From Mesorhabditis belari (taxonomy: Eukaryota; Nematoda; Chromadorea; Rhabditida; Rhabditidae): 64,000 bases of DNA. Location: the NCBI GenBank assembly GCA_958450365.1, contig CAUEEP010000750.1:248001-312000 (forward strand). The letters run 5' to 3'. Positions 34,621 through 47,500 of this stretch are shown one piece after another (the first letter of the stretch is position 1; every line of letters starts with the position of its first letter). The translations under genes were made by a program, and so were the position numbers. The notes beneath the pieces are model-generated. The model was not told the DNA's origin. It saw only the letters and a list, made by a program, of their open reading frames with translations, and ran no database searches.

Positions 34621-35249
34621 TCTCAGCGATCCATTTAAATCTATAAAAATAGATAGATTGGATGAAAACTAGAGACGAGATTACTGTAGTTTCGAAAAGT
34701 TTATAACTTTTAGAAAAAAAGAGAAGCATAAGAATAGAAAAAAAGATAAGAAAAGCATACTTTTTGATCTTCGACTTTCGAGCCATTTTCTGACCGATTC
34801 GCCAAATCTTTCAGGCTTTGCGAGGCGTGATCCCGAGAAATAAAAGTACTCCTTTTCCCCATTTCTTTTCTTTTCCTTTTCTCATTTTTCACCCGTACTT
34901 CTCTCTCAAACGAATCCCCGTACTTCTTTTCTCGTTTTATCCCGATTTTCCCATCCATTTTTCTTCATTTTCTCCCGCAATTTTCCTTCCCAATCTGTTC
35001 AAAATCTAGACTACAAGCCAACACAATTTTTCAGGGATTATCGAGAAAATTTAGTTCTGTTTTTTATCCAAAATCAGTTAAGTTCATCAAAAGAGTGTTT
35101 CAATTTGAAAATGGAAATTGAGGTTTCGTTGATTGAGGTTTGGAGAGCAAAAAAAAGCAAAATTTTAAACAAAAATAAAAACACTTCCTCTTTAATGCAC
35201 GGAAATCTTCATTTTCCTTTGTTATAGCAAGAAAATTAAAGGATTGAGT

Positions 35250-35870
35250 GCAACAGAAGGGATCTTTTGATTGAAATGCAAGCCAGAGATGCAAGCCAGA
35301 AATACAAGCCAGAAATGCAAGCCAGAAATGCAAGTAAACAAGTCCGAAGCTGGTAGTCAACAAGAACAATAGAACAAGGAGTAGCTAATCTAATAATAAA
35401 TAATATTAGTAATACATACATTATATCAATAAAGGATTGAGTGCAACAGAAGGGATGTTTAGATTGAAATGCAAGCCAGAGATGCAAGCCAGAGATGCAA
35501 GCCAGAGATGCAAGCCAGAGATGCAAGCCAGAGATGCAAGCCAGAGATGCAAGCCAGAGATGCAAGCCAGAGATGCAAGCCAGAGATGCAAGCCAGAGAT
35601 GCAAGCCAGAGATGCAAGCCAGAGATGCAAGCCAGAGATGCAAGCCAGAGATGCAAGCCAGAGATGCAAGCCAGAGATGCAAGCCAGAGATGCAAGCCAG
35701 AGATGCAAGCCAGAGATGCAAGCCAGAGATGCAAGCCAGAGATGCAAGCCAGAGATGCAAGCCAGAAATACAAGCCAAAAATGCAAGTAAACAAGTCCGA
35801 AGCTGGTAATCAACAAGAACAATAGAACAAGGAGTAGCTAATCTAATAATAAATAATATTAATCCATACA
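35250..35870. repeat. 13-bp minisatellite (GAGATGCAAGCCA)n with duplicated flanks
   Basis: 35469-35765 holds about 23 perfect GAGATGCAAGCCA units. A short version (35275-35335) lies in an upstream duplicate of the same flanking sequence (AAAGGATTGAGTGCAACAGA ... AACAAGTCCGAAGCTGGTA). Frames up to 234 aa (LACISGLHLWLAS repeats) arise because 13 is not divisible by 3, so all frames repeat with a 39-nt period and no stop. Confidence 0.95.
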
Positions 35871-36048
35871 TTATATCAATAATAAAGCAATCAAAAATCA
35901 ATCTGCAAGCAAAAAATGCACTTAAACTACCTTTTAACATTAAAAAACGCTAGCAACTGATTTCCAATAAAGATTTTAAAGAAAACAAAAGAAAGAAGCT
36001 TGTTGCAAACTTAGAAATGATTAGATAAGGAATTAATGATTATATATA

Positions 36049-36221
36049 CAGTCGAACCTCTCTATAACGTAACTCACGGGACGGCTATAGCTTACGTTAT
36101 ATAGAGGTTTACGTTATATAGAGTGCCGTTTTATATAGCTTAACGTCGGCCGGGACCGGTCACGCCTTACGTTATAGAGAGGTTTACGTTATATCGAGGT
36201 TCGTTATAGAGAGGTTCGACT
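36049..36221. mobile_element. pogo/Tigger-like MITE
   Basis: Ends CAGTCGAACCTCTCTATAAC and the complement at 36198-36221. This terminus is typical of pogo/Tigger DNA transposons. About 173 bp, with no coding sequence, TA-rich on the left flank. Confidence 0.85.
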
Positions 36222-36724
36222 GGATGTTGTGTCCGATTTAGATTTCCGTCCGATTTAGATTCAATCTAAATCGGACGTCCGATTTAGATTGAACTTATCG
36301 CGGACGTCCGATTTAGATTACAGTCTATATCGGACGTCCGATACAGATCGAACAATAATAAACGTGCTTAATATATGTTCTTAAGCGTTTTTTTGCAATT
36401 TTCTGCGCTTTTCAAAGAAATTTTCAAAGAACATATGTTAAGCACGTTTATTATTGTTCGATCTGTATCGGACGTCCGATATAGACTGTAATCAATAAAA
36501 GACCTTTGAAAAATGCAGAAAACTACAGAAAACGCTTAAGAACATATATTAAGCATGTTTATATTATTGTTCAATCCATATAAGATTTAGATTGAATCTA
36601 AATCGGACGTCCGATATAGACTGTAATCTAAATCGGACGTCCGCGATAAGTTCAATCTAAATCGGACGTCCGATTTAGATTGAATCTAAATCGGACGGAA
36701 ATCTAAATCGGACACAACATATAT
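36222..36724. mobile_element. Long hairpin MITE (family III)
   Basis: About 500 bp fold-back with ends ATGTTGTGTCCGATTTAG and their complement. The interior has many copies of AATCGGACGTCCGATTTAGA and a central arm pair around AACAATAATAAACGTGCTTA. Directly adjacent to the pogo-like MITE. Related to the TATGTTACGTCCGATCTAGA hairpin at 54911-55156. Confidence 0.85.
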
Positions 36725-37153
36725 ATATAGATACTTTATTCAGGACCTGAGATAAAGTGCGCTAGATTTAAGATTAAAACACATGAATTCATACACATAA
36801 CACGAAAAGGGCCGATAAAAAGAAACACGATATAGTATATGTAAAATGTGGATAGCACAGATAACGTCAAGGATCCACTAGAGCTTCAAGATCAAGATCA
36901 TCTACAGATAATTTAAAGGTTTCGAGACTATTGGACTCTCTATTAGATTAGATAATTAAATGGAAAAAATCAGTAACAAAATCAGTAACAAGATTTTTAA
37001 GCTTTTTTTAAGCTCTTATTGATAAAAATTGTCTAAATCTGCGTGTTATCTAGTAAATAAAAGATTCAGCGGAAAAGAAAACAAAATAAAACTGATCTTA
37101 TAACCAAAATCAATCAAATAAAAGCCAGTTTTAATTGATATTTCATTTTTTCT

Positions 37154-37638
37154 GTCTACGTGGGAGTGGGACATTTGCGCACCTTTTTTTCCGCACTTAG
37201 CCCATTAGCGCACCTTTTTTCGCGTTTTAAAAAGCTCTAAAAGCTAATATTAACCAATTTCTATTCCAAAAGTTGTTTTTCTAGGTAATTTGAGGGCGTA
37301 GAATCGAAATTTTGACATATCAGAGCTTGTGGAACCAATTTGAAAGACAAAACTAGGTCAAAACTAGCCGGCTAGGTCAAATTACAGAAAATTGTGTTTT
37401 CTCTTTGTATAACTCCGTTAGTTCGCTTCCACAAGCTCTGATATGTCAAAATTTCGATTCTACGCCCTCAAATTACCTAGAAAATCAACTTTTGGAATAG
37501 AAATCGGTTAATATTAGCTTTTAGAGCTTTTTAAAACGCGAAAAAAGGTGCGCTAATGGGCTAAGTGCGGAAAAAAAGGTGCGCAAATGTCCGGGTGCGC
37601 AAAAAAAACGTCGCATTTGTCCCACTCCCGTCTACGTG
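37154..37638. mobile_element. Mutator-like hairpin MITE with 9-bp target duplication
   Basis: The sequence GTCTACGTG flanks the element at 37154-37162 and 37630-37638. Arms begin GGGAGTGGGACA and extend for about 200 bp (GCGCACCTTTTTTTCCGCAC, AGAGCTTGTGG). A 9-bp target duplication with long arms fits Mutator-like elements. Confidence 0.85.
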
Positions 37639-39475
37639 ACTTCTTGAAAATCAAATTTTGATTTTGAACCCCATTTTCCTCCAAAAAAAACTCAAAAACA
37701 CAAATTTTTACTTAACAAATCTCATTATTAGACTAAAATTTTCAATTCTGATTTAAAAAACGAACTAACTTTGTACTTATAAATGAGGAGATTAAGTTTT
37801 TCTTTGTTTTTTTTATAATTCCAATTCTCTTTATCATTATTTCATGTCTATTTCAGAGATCACTCGAAGATTTTCTTTATTTTTTTGCGAATGAGAAAAT
37901 GAGACGAATTTCACGCCCTAATTGGAGGTCACACGAGTTCTTTTTTCACGAAAATTTTTCAGAGATCACTTGCAAAAGCAAAAACTGAAAGTTAGCAAGC
38001 AAATTAGCCAAAAACCTAAAAAATTGAAGAAAATTGAGTACAATAGCACTGAAAACTAGAGTTTTTCTGAAAAGCAACCTTTTAAAGCATACCTAAATCA
38101 TTCAGCTATTGACATTTAGCTAAAAAAATGACATTTTATTCTTTTTCTTGTGGGATACGATGTTTTATGCAAAAATTTGTGACATTTACGTTCCTAGGTA
38201 AGGGGAAAGGGGGACTCCAAATCACTCCAAATCCAAATGAGAGCCTCACTTGTCCTCCTAGGCAATCCCAAGGACCGCTCCTTCTCGGCAATAAAAGGGA
38301 TAAGCACAGGGGAGGACACATTTGCATACGAATAGACAAATCATTCAATAATAACATTAGTAACTAAAATATCAGTTTGGCTCGGAGCTGACCGACAGCA
38401 GTTTTACTCACTTAACAGAGAGTGACAACAGTTTTACTCACTTACTTATAAAGCAGCAATTAGATACAAGTTACCGTATTCTTTCTAATACTAATGCACC
38501 ATGATCGTCGTCTAAACTCCTCGAATATCGAGAACCGCTTATCAGAACCTATCGATGTGGGGTCGGAAAATGTAGCTGACGATGAGATCTTGTGGGGGAT
38601 TTGAGTGTTGAGCTTCTGGGAAGACTTAGAAGCCGTAAAAAAAGTGATAAATTCATTTCAATAGTCATCAATTCAATCATCAGAATCCGCAAATTGCCTG
38701 TAAAATGGGCAGAAGTCGTCAATAATAATGGAAATTATTTGAAATGAATTGATGGTTTTATGTTGAATTTTCTTTTCCTTTTCCTCGAAACACATCAAAC
38801 CGTGGCCCCGCAGATCAAGGCCTACAAAGTGTGTTTTCCCAATCCCAATTTGAAGGTCGAAATGGAGAAGGTTTGAAGGTCTAATCTTAAAACTACCGTA
38901 TTTTCTCTAATAGTAGTGCACCCTGAGCGTCGTCTAAATTGCTCGAAATCTCGAAAAGCGCTTATCAGAACCTATCGATCGTCGGAAAATGTAGCTGACG
39001 ATGAGATCTAGGGGAGGACTAGAGTGTTGAGCTTCTGCAAAAGCTTGGAACCCGTAAAATAGTCATCAACTCGGCTCGGCGTTGTGCACTACCATTAGAG
39101 AGAAGACGGTTTATAAAAATCTCGTTCAGATCAGTCAGCTTTTCCTCGAAACACATCAAACCGTTACCCGGCAGATCAAGGCCTACGATGTGTGTTTCCC
39201 CGACCTTCACATGGATCTCATCTCGATTTGAAGGCTGAAATGGAGAAGGTTTGGAGGTCTGATCTTAAAACTACCGTATTTTCTCTAATAGTAGTGCACC
39301 CTGAGCGTCACCTAAATTCCTCGAAATCTCGAGAACCGCTTATCAGAACCTATCGATGTGGGATCGGAAAATGTAGCTGACAATGAGATCTTGTGAGGGA
39401 TTAGAGTGTTGAGCTTCTACAAAAGCTTGGAAACCGTAAAATAGACACCAACTAGGCTCGGTGCTGTGCACTACT

Positions 39476-39614
39476 AGACATGTGCCATCGGGTCGCCAAA
39501 TGCATTTTAGCAAACGGCTTTTGTTTTCTAAAGCCTAAAATCACATTGTAGTCACGTTTTAGAAAAAAAAGCTGTTTACTAAAATGCATTTGGCAACCCG
39601 ATGGCACATGTCTA
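39476..39614. mobile_element. 139-bp MITE nested in MITE I
   Basis: Ends TAGACATGTGCCATCGGGT and the exact complement, with arms extending through AAATGCATTT. Inserted in the right part of the MITE I copy at 39272-39642. Confidence 0.85.
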
Positions 39615-40419
39615 TGCACTGCACTATTAGAGAGGTCACGGTAACATTAACTACAGTATTGACAATAAAATTTGAATACTAGAAACGTGAGAAGCTAGAT
39701 TTAGCTATCCCTGACAAGCAAGGACAATAAAAGAAGCAGAAATAAAGTCTTTATTAGTCTGGTTAAAAGAATCTGTGTGAAAAGTTAGCTGAAGATTTGA
39801 AGAGTGAACTCAGACTCAGCCCTGTTCTTTTATAGACAATTTCCAGACGAAAACAAACGCGTTGAACTTATTTACATCAAAATACACGGATTAGGATAGA
39901 AAATCAGTGCTTTTTAGTCATTAAGTCATGATTTTCGATTTTCCGGTGAAAAGTGTCCAAAGAACAAGGGATTTCGTGCAAATTACCCATACAAATTTCT
40001 CAGAGATCACATTTTCTTCAAAGAAAAATTGCGGGATTAGACCAAAGAACCAAAGATTTCATTGAGCGAGAAATTATAAAGTTTTAGCCAAAGATCTAGT
40101 TGAAATGAACTTAAACTGAAACACTTAAACTTGAACTTGAACTTAGACTTAAAACTGGAACTTGTAATGAATTGTAAAGTCAAAATTTGTATTGATAGCT
40201 TTCAATGTAAATGAGATATTTTCTAAGATTTTGTTTCTTTAGGTAAGGTGTATTTTGTCCTCATCTAAACGCTACCTTTCTGCCGCACTGAATTCTTCAA
40301 TTACCTTATGAAAACGCGAGAATTTAGTACGTTTACAAGTGCATTTACAGCGTTGAACCACAAAGTACACAAAAAGTTTATTATGAAACTAAGCTCCGCT
40401 CCTTTTTGCCAATGGCTGC

Positions 40420-40560
40420 GCACAGACGGACGGACAAACGGACAAACGAACAGACAAACGGGCAGACAAACGGGCAGACAAAAGCACAGACAAACGGGCA
40501 GACAAAAGCACAGACGGACGGACAGACGGACGGACAGACGAACGGACAGACGGACAGACC
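40420..40560. repeat. (GACA)n / (GACGGACA)n tetranucleotide tandem
   Basis: About 130 nt of GACA, GACG and AACG units. A related short stretch is at 55388-55420 in a duplicated context. Q/T/R-rich and V/C/P/S-rich frames are artefacts. Confidence 0.9.
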
Positions 40561-41590
40561 GACCTCAATTATACATACTATCTTCTCTCTAATAGTAGTG
40601 CACCACGCCGAGCCGAGTTGATGACTTTTAAGCGTTGATAAGCGCTTTTCAAGATTTCGAGGCAACGCTCAGGGTGCACGACTATTAGAGAGAATACGGT
40701 ATATGGCTCTTTTTCTTTCCTACATTTAGCTTCTGCGAAAACTTAGAAACCTAAAATACTAAAATAGTGATCAACTCTGCTCGGCGGGGTGCACTACTAT
40801 TAGAAAGAATACGGTATGTGTTACGTCCGATCTAGACTGATTTCTTGATCGAACGTCCGATCTAGAGTGAAGTGAGGTCAAGAGGTCAAAACGTTTGATC
40901 TAGAATCAAGCCGATCACTCTAAAACTAAGTCTAAGGGATAGCCAAATCTGGCTTCCCACGCTTCTAGTATTCAAATTTTATTGCCAATACTGTAGTTAA
41001 TGTTACCGTGACCTCTCTAATAGTAGTGCTACCGGCGAGCCGAGTTGGTGACTATTTTACGGCTTCTAAGCTTTCGCAGAAGCTCAACACTCAAATCCCC
41101 CACAAGATTTCATCTTCAGCTACATTTTCCGATCCCACATCGATAGGTTCTGATAAGCGGTCCTCGAGATTTCGAGGAATTTAGGCAACGCTCAGGGTGC
41201 ATTATTATTAGAGAGAATACGGTAGTCATTCAGATGATATGAATTTTCATTAAAAAAAAATATTAATCTTTTTGGTTTCTGGATTGTTGCAAAGGCAAGG
41301 TCAAAAGCCGGGTTCAGTTTGTCTTGATCTGCCTGGTCTTGTTTAAGTATCTAGACTTGGACTCTGAACTGGTCTGGCTTACAGATGCTAGGATCCGAGT
41401 TGATGACTATTTTGCGGTTTTTAAGTTTTTGCAGAAGCTCAACATTCCAATCCCCCACAAGATCTCATCGTCAGCTACATTTTCCGATCCCACATCGATA
41501 GGTTCTGATAAGCGGTTCTCGAGATTTCCAGCAATCTAGGCAACAATCTTCACCCATCTATTCAATATTTATTCAATCAACTTTTCTCTT

Positions 41591-44500
41591 TCAAAGTCTT
41601 GAAAATATCTCCTCCGGCAAGCGTCCACCCATTCCATTTCCTTTATGGAGAACAGATTTTCCAAGTTGAGATCCCATCTTCAGAGCAATATTCTAAATAT
41701 TATTCTTGACAAAATTGGTAATTCGTAATTGAAATTTTTTCAATTTTTACAATAAACTTTGACTGTCATTGTTATTTTGTCATTGTCATTGTCATTGTTA
41801 TTTTCAAAAGTGTTCAGAAGGTTCAGAAGGTACAGAAGGTTCAAAAGATTCAGAAAGTTCAGAAGATTTCATTCAACCTGCATATATTTTGGTAATTCCA
41901 TCAATTCAGTGAACTTCTCAATGGCTACTGATTCGCGACGATACCGCATTTTCAAGTGCTGAAAGGAAGAGCTAAAAGAGCAACTCAAAGTGATCACCTC
42001 TAGCAAAGTATGACAATATTTGTTGAAGGCTTTTCTAGCGACTTCAGCGCTCTTCTCCGTAAGGCCCATACCTATTTTTTTTGTTTGGAAATTTGAATTT
42101 TCTTTACCAGATGAGAAAAGAATGATATTCTTCATTAAGAGAAACTCCTCATCACCCATTTGCCCTCTTTTCATACATGGAATAACAATCGTCATCCCGA
42201 AATGAGTGTAGAAATAGTACGAGTGAGCGTGGCTAAAAAAAAATAAAGAATTCAGTGCGTAGATTTGATCTGATCAACTCTCAAACTTTCAATTTAACTT
42301 TAAACACTCTAATCTTTTCTTTGACATCACTGATTTTTAACTACCGTAAATACTGTAATAGTACCTCACCCCCATAATGACGGTGCGGAGTGTTGTGTAG
42401 TCTAGCTTTGAACGAGTTTTTCTCGACACTGGTTTAGGCTACAATGCGCGTTTTGGTATGAAAAAATAGCTGAAATTCAGCGCTATTTTTTGATACCAAA
42501 GACGCATTTTTTGAAAGTACGGGTGCTTTGAAAAAAGTGAAAAAGGTGCGGAGTGTTTCGTAGTCTAGCTTTGAACGAGTTTTTCTCGACACTGGTTTAT
42601 GCTACAATGCGCGTTTTGGTATGAAAAAATAGCTGAAATTCAGCGCTATTTTTTGATACCTAAACGTGCATTGTAGCATAAACCAGTGTCGAGAAAAACG
42701 CGTCCAAAGCTAGACTACACGACACTCCGCATCGTCATGGGACTGGGGTCCAATCACAGTATTCACGGTATGCCTTACTGTGTTTGAAATTGTTTATGCA
42801 GCATTGATGAGTCGAATTTCATACTCCCCAAAGTCGTCAACATTCCATCTTTATAGTCATACTTGTGCGTGTAATAGAAATTATTGAAGAGAATTTGACG
42901 GAGAACTTGACGAGCGAAGAAGTTTATCTGAAATTCAGCGAAGAAGTTTATCTGAAACTCTTTTCTAATGGAAAAAGAGCAAGTTTTATACTTGATCCAC
43001 AGCGTCTAGATCTCTGAATTCAGGCACGGATCGACACCAATCGGCAAAAAGAACGACGGATCGACAGAAAATTCGGCCGACCATTTGTAGCCAGCTAGCT
43101 TCAGGGATCAAAGGTTTCAACTCAGGCCGCATCGCTATCTGAAAAGATTTTCAAGTATTCTTTTCAACACTTGAAAAGTGGCTGAATGGCTTTGTGCAGT
43201 GGCTGAATGGTTAGAAGTCTTGTATTCTAGTTAGGAGGTGTGCTGGGTGGTTAGAAGCCTTGGCTTCTAGTTAAGAGATGTGCTAAATGATTAGAAGTCT
43301 TGTAATCTAGTTAAGAGGTGTGCTGAATGATTAGAAGTCTTGGATCCTAGTCAATTCTAGATCACGAGTTCAATCCTATCCGCTAGAAAATTGAATCCTT
43401 TCTATAGGTTTTTCTCTGCAACATCTTTAGGATATTAGGTTAATGTGAAGTTGTGTATGCTTTGTATTCATGTTGAATTCAAAGTCATTCTTGTTGAGCA
43501 TTAAGTTGAGATCATTTTGTTCAAAGTTTGTACAGAAACTTCCTTGTCATTGCCAAATTCATTCATGTCATTGCCAAATATTGCCAGGCTCATTTTCTTG
43601 TTTTTAAAGAGTTCAAACAAACGTTTTAAAACCAAGAATTGATCTATTTCGTTCGAATTCTAGATCTAGTTCTCATTGCTGGTTATCTCGAAGTTACTTG
43701 GCTGAAAATGTTCACAATAGAGATGAATCTGTTTAAAACAGGGTTTTCACCTCGTTTCTACACTAGGACTACTATAAAATTAGCATAAAACTAAATTGAC
43801 ATATTGTTTTCCTAATAAAAAGCTATATTTAACTAACCGGCACTCGAGGACAGGCAACTAATGGATTCTGCAGAATTTGAGCCAGTGACACATCCATTGA
43901 AAAAGAGAAGTCCACCTCGACGGGTCGATTCAGGTCATCGTTCATGATAATTCTATAAATAACTATAGATATTCTATAGATCTATAGAATATCTATAGAA
44001 TATCTATAGATCCATAGATCTATAATCTAAATATCTATTGGGTTGGTGAATTGTCTGCCGGATTATCTATAGAAACTGCCGGACTTTGAACTAAAATTAA
44101 TTCAACATAAAACCATAAATTCATTCCAAATAATTTCCATTATTATTGACGACTTCTGCCCATTTTACAGGCAATTTGCGGATTCCTCTTTCGTAGTAGG
44201 ATTCTGGTTTTGAATCGAAAAACTTCCAAAGCCAATTTTTGACTGCTTCTTCCGAATCGAAGCGTTCTCCCGCAAGCTTATTACCCAAGATCCGGATCAA
44301 ACAGTAATCAAAAGGGGCGAGGTCCGGACTGTATGCAGAAGGCGCCAAAAGTTCTCAAACAAGGCTGTTTATTTTAGAGCGAGTCAGTTTTGCAACATGA
44401 GAGCGCGCGTTGTCGTGGAGGAGGACGATCTTTGACTTGGAGGGCCTATTCTTCTTCAGGGATTCATTCACCTTTCCCAACTGTTCACTGATTGCATTAA

Positions 44501-47500
44501 CGGTCGTCTTGCTATCCGGCAACTCCCAGTACACCACTACCTCCATATCCCAGAAAACGTAGAGCATAAACTTCTTCTGGTGCAAATCGGGCTTAGGGTC
44601 ACTTTCGGTTCGTTGGTGAATTGAAAACTGCGGGACTTTGAACAATTAATTCAACATAAAACCATCAACTCATTCCAAATAATTTCCATTATTATTGACG
44701 ACTTCTGCTCATTTTACTGGCAATTTGCGGATTCCTCTTTCGTAGTAGGATTCTGGTTTGTGTGTGAGACAAGTGTGAGACTTAAAAATTGAGGACTGGA
44801 GATGTCCCAGTTTGAGCACTCTCTTCAAAAGAAACCCATTTTGGTGTCAATATAAAAGTTGTAGAGAATCAAAAATTAGACTTATAGCCAAATTTCCAAA
44901 AAGATACAATTAGTAGTTTCGCTTAAAATGCAAGTTTTGTGAAAATTCGTAAATTTCGCATTTCTTGAAAACCGGCTTTTGAAACGTTCTGAGGATTTGG
45001 ATAGAAGCTTAACTTTTGATTCTCTACAACTTTTCTATTGACACCAAAATGGGTTTCTTTTGAAGAAAGTGCTCAAACTGTGACATATGACAATAGCCCG
45101 CAGCTTTCAATTCACAAACCCAATACTTGTGATTCTAAAACTTCAGATTACTGATAAGTGACACGATAATCGACTTGCTTCCACACAATTTCAATGGACA
45201 AGATGAAAATGGACAAGATGAAAAATGGACAAGATGAAAATGATAAACATTTTGTGGAATCCGACGATCATTTGCCCGAGAGCACCGGTGAGAATGTGTT
45301 TATAGTTTAAGGCTATACGGTATCTAGTTCATTATGTAGTTCATTATTCATCTAGTTGCCCAAACTGTCACCTCTAACAATAGCCCGCAGTTTTCAATTC
45401 ACCAACCCAATATAAATATCTTTATAATTTCTCACTCTTGTGTGTAAATCATATCCTTCAGCAAATCGATCGCCTCTTTCTTTCGGAAACCACCCAACGG
45501 CATGCTGAAGACACGAGCGGCTAGCTGTATTTCTCTCTAAATTTAAAAAAATATTCAGTTAACCAATCGTATAAAAATATAGATAAATAAAATATAGATA
45601 TATAGATTAAGATTGTAGATTTATGTAGATTTAAGTGCACTGGAAGAATTGAAAAGATCAGTACAGCTGATTATACATTTCGAGTGTCCCCCCTGTGTCC
45701 CCCTTTTGCCCCCTAAGTGTCCCCCTCAAAGTGTCCCCTTTTTGTCCCCCTAAAGTGTCCCCTAAAACCCCCTTAGTATCCCCCTAAATTTTTCCTTTTA
45801 AGATGTTTCGAGTTCGATGCATTTGCCGATCATTGAGTTTAAAAAGTTAAAGCACATTTGGAGAGCAAAAAGTTGTGATTTGATATGAAAAAAAATAGGG
45901 GGATACTAGGGGGGGGACACTTTACGGGGACAAAAAGGGGACACTTTGAGGGGGACACTTAGGGCGGCAAAAGGGGGACACAGGGGGGGGGAGGGGGACA
46001 CTCGAAATGTATACAGCTGATTCCATTTAACTAGAAATCTACAGCACATTTTAACTACAGTAATCTATTTGATATGGATAAATATTTGAAAAAATAAGTA
46101 AATAGTCATTTTTAATGTAATTTAATGCAAAAAAAATAATGCTTTGATAAGTTTACGAAAATTTTCAAAGGAAAACTTTTTCAAAAGAGTATTTTTAAAG
46201 TTTAAAAGTTAAAGAGTTCAAAATTATATCTTTTTTAAGAGAAATTAAATCAAAAATGTAACTTTCTAAGTTAAAGAAGTAACTTTCCAAGTTAAAGAAG
46301 TAATTTTCTAAGTTTCTAACTTCTAACTAAGTTCATATGCCTAAATACTTGTGTCAATTATAGTTCTACTGAAATTTGTAATCACATTTCTATTTCCTTA
46401 CAATTTGTGGGATGTTTAGTGTTCTCGTGAAGCACGATTTCACGTTGAAACTAGCTGATTTTTGTAATTTGTAATGTATCGCGAGCTTAACGCTTATACA
46501 GCTTCTACAAGGCAACATCTTCTACAAGGCAACAGCTTCTACAAGGCAACAGCTTCTACAAGGCAACAGCTTCTACAAGACAACAGCTTCTACAGCTTCT
46601 ACAAGGCAATAGCTTCTACAAGGCAACAGCTTCTACAAGGCAACAGCTTCTACAAGGCAACAACTTCTACAAGGCAACAGCTTCTACAAGACAACAGCTT
46701 CTACAGCTTTTACAAGGCAACATCTTCTACAAGGCAACAGCTTCTACTCAACAGCTTCTACAAGGCAACAACTTCTACAAGGCAACAGCTTCTACAAGAC
46801 AACAGCTTCTACAGCTTCTACAAGGCAACATCTTCTACAAGGCAACAGCTTCTACTCAACATCTTCTACAAGGCAACAGCTTCTACAAGGCAACAGCTTC
46901 CCTTGCTGGAACCGAACGCTACATGAGCCCAGAAGCTTATGGAGATCACCAACCTGCTTACAAGATCTCTCAGCTCTTCGTGCACACAATCGACGGGCTT
47001 CAACTCATAAATACCGTTCCATAAGTCGAAGAATAACGCCGTTCGGTAAACAACGATCATTATCTTATTAGCAATTAATAACCTTAGATAAGCTCACTCA
47101 ACTCAACTCAACTCTGACTTGTATTCTGTGGACTTTATTCTGTGGGTGACCATTGAAAGGAGGTGGGCTTGAAATAGCTGATAAAAGATTTAGTGTTTAG
47201 ATTAGTTTTTGGACATTACCAACATTTTGAGCATTTTAACTATCTGGCGTTTTTCTTCGACTTTTGGAACGGTATTTATGAGTTTGAGCCCGTCGATTGT
47301 GTGCACAAAGAGCTGAGAAATCTTGTAAGCAGGTTGGTGATCTCATCTAATCATCCCAGAAAGAATTCGACTGAATTTTTCTGATTTTTCATATAGATTT
47401 CTTAAACTACAGTAATCTGTAATCAATTTTCGTCTTTTAAAGTGACTCACAGAGTCCGGACAAGCAACACTGGAGGAGCTGCGCGGTGAACAACTCCGCT

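Larger units (their letters stand above)
38473..41555. mobile_element. Cluster of MITE family I copies
   Basis: Copies at 38473-38650 (right end replaced by a mariner 3' end, 38655-38775), 38894-39111, 39272-39642 (nested MITE inside), 40581-40700 (short deletion form), 40726-40814 (fragment), 41005-41223 (inverted) and 41398-41555 (fragment). A MITE III-like fragment lies at 40818-40925. A flanking segment CAAGGCCTACRAWGTGTGTTT with AAATGGAGAAGGTTTG is duplicated at 38815 and 39175. No gene is seen. Confidence 0.8.
28342..41590. other. 13-kb intergenic interval, transposable elements only
   Basis: No cellular protein gene is recognised. It carries MITE I, II and III copies, two mariner relics, a pogo MITE, a Mutator-like MITE, an SL1-like sequence, a tRNA-like remnant and several minisatellites, listed separately. 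In 32.4-34.3 and 37.6-38.4 kb I see only AT-rich unique DNA with short chance frames. Confidence 0.6.

Noticed and set aside
35236..35940. 234-aa minus-strand frame and overlapping long frames on both strands
   Set aside because: Produced by the 13-bp minisatellite; all frames stay open because the 39-nt period contains no stop. No protein signal beyond the repeat.
40308..40665. 94-aa frames rich in T/D/R/Q or V/C/P
   Set aside because: Translations of the GACA/GACG tetranucleotide tandem.
41869..41877. Stop codon right after exon 12 (PKYMQ-VE-stop) as the natural end of the 41.6-49.1 kb gene
   Set aside because: The other complete paralogues splice at the equivalent CAG|GT into a 102-nt terminal exon, and a matching in-frame exon exists at 41692-41591.
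46474..46926. 150-aa frame with STRQQLLQ repeats
   Set aside because: Translation of an intronic 17-bp minisatellite lying between validated exons of an NHR gene on the other strand.
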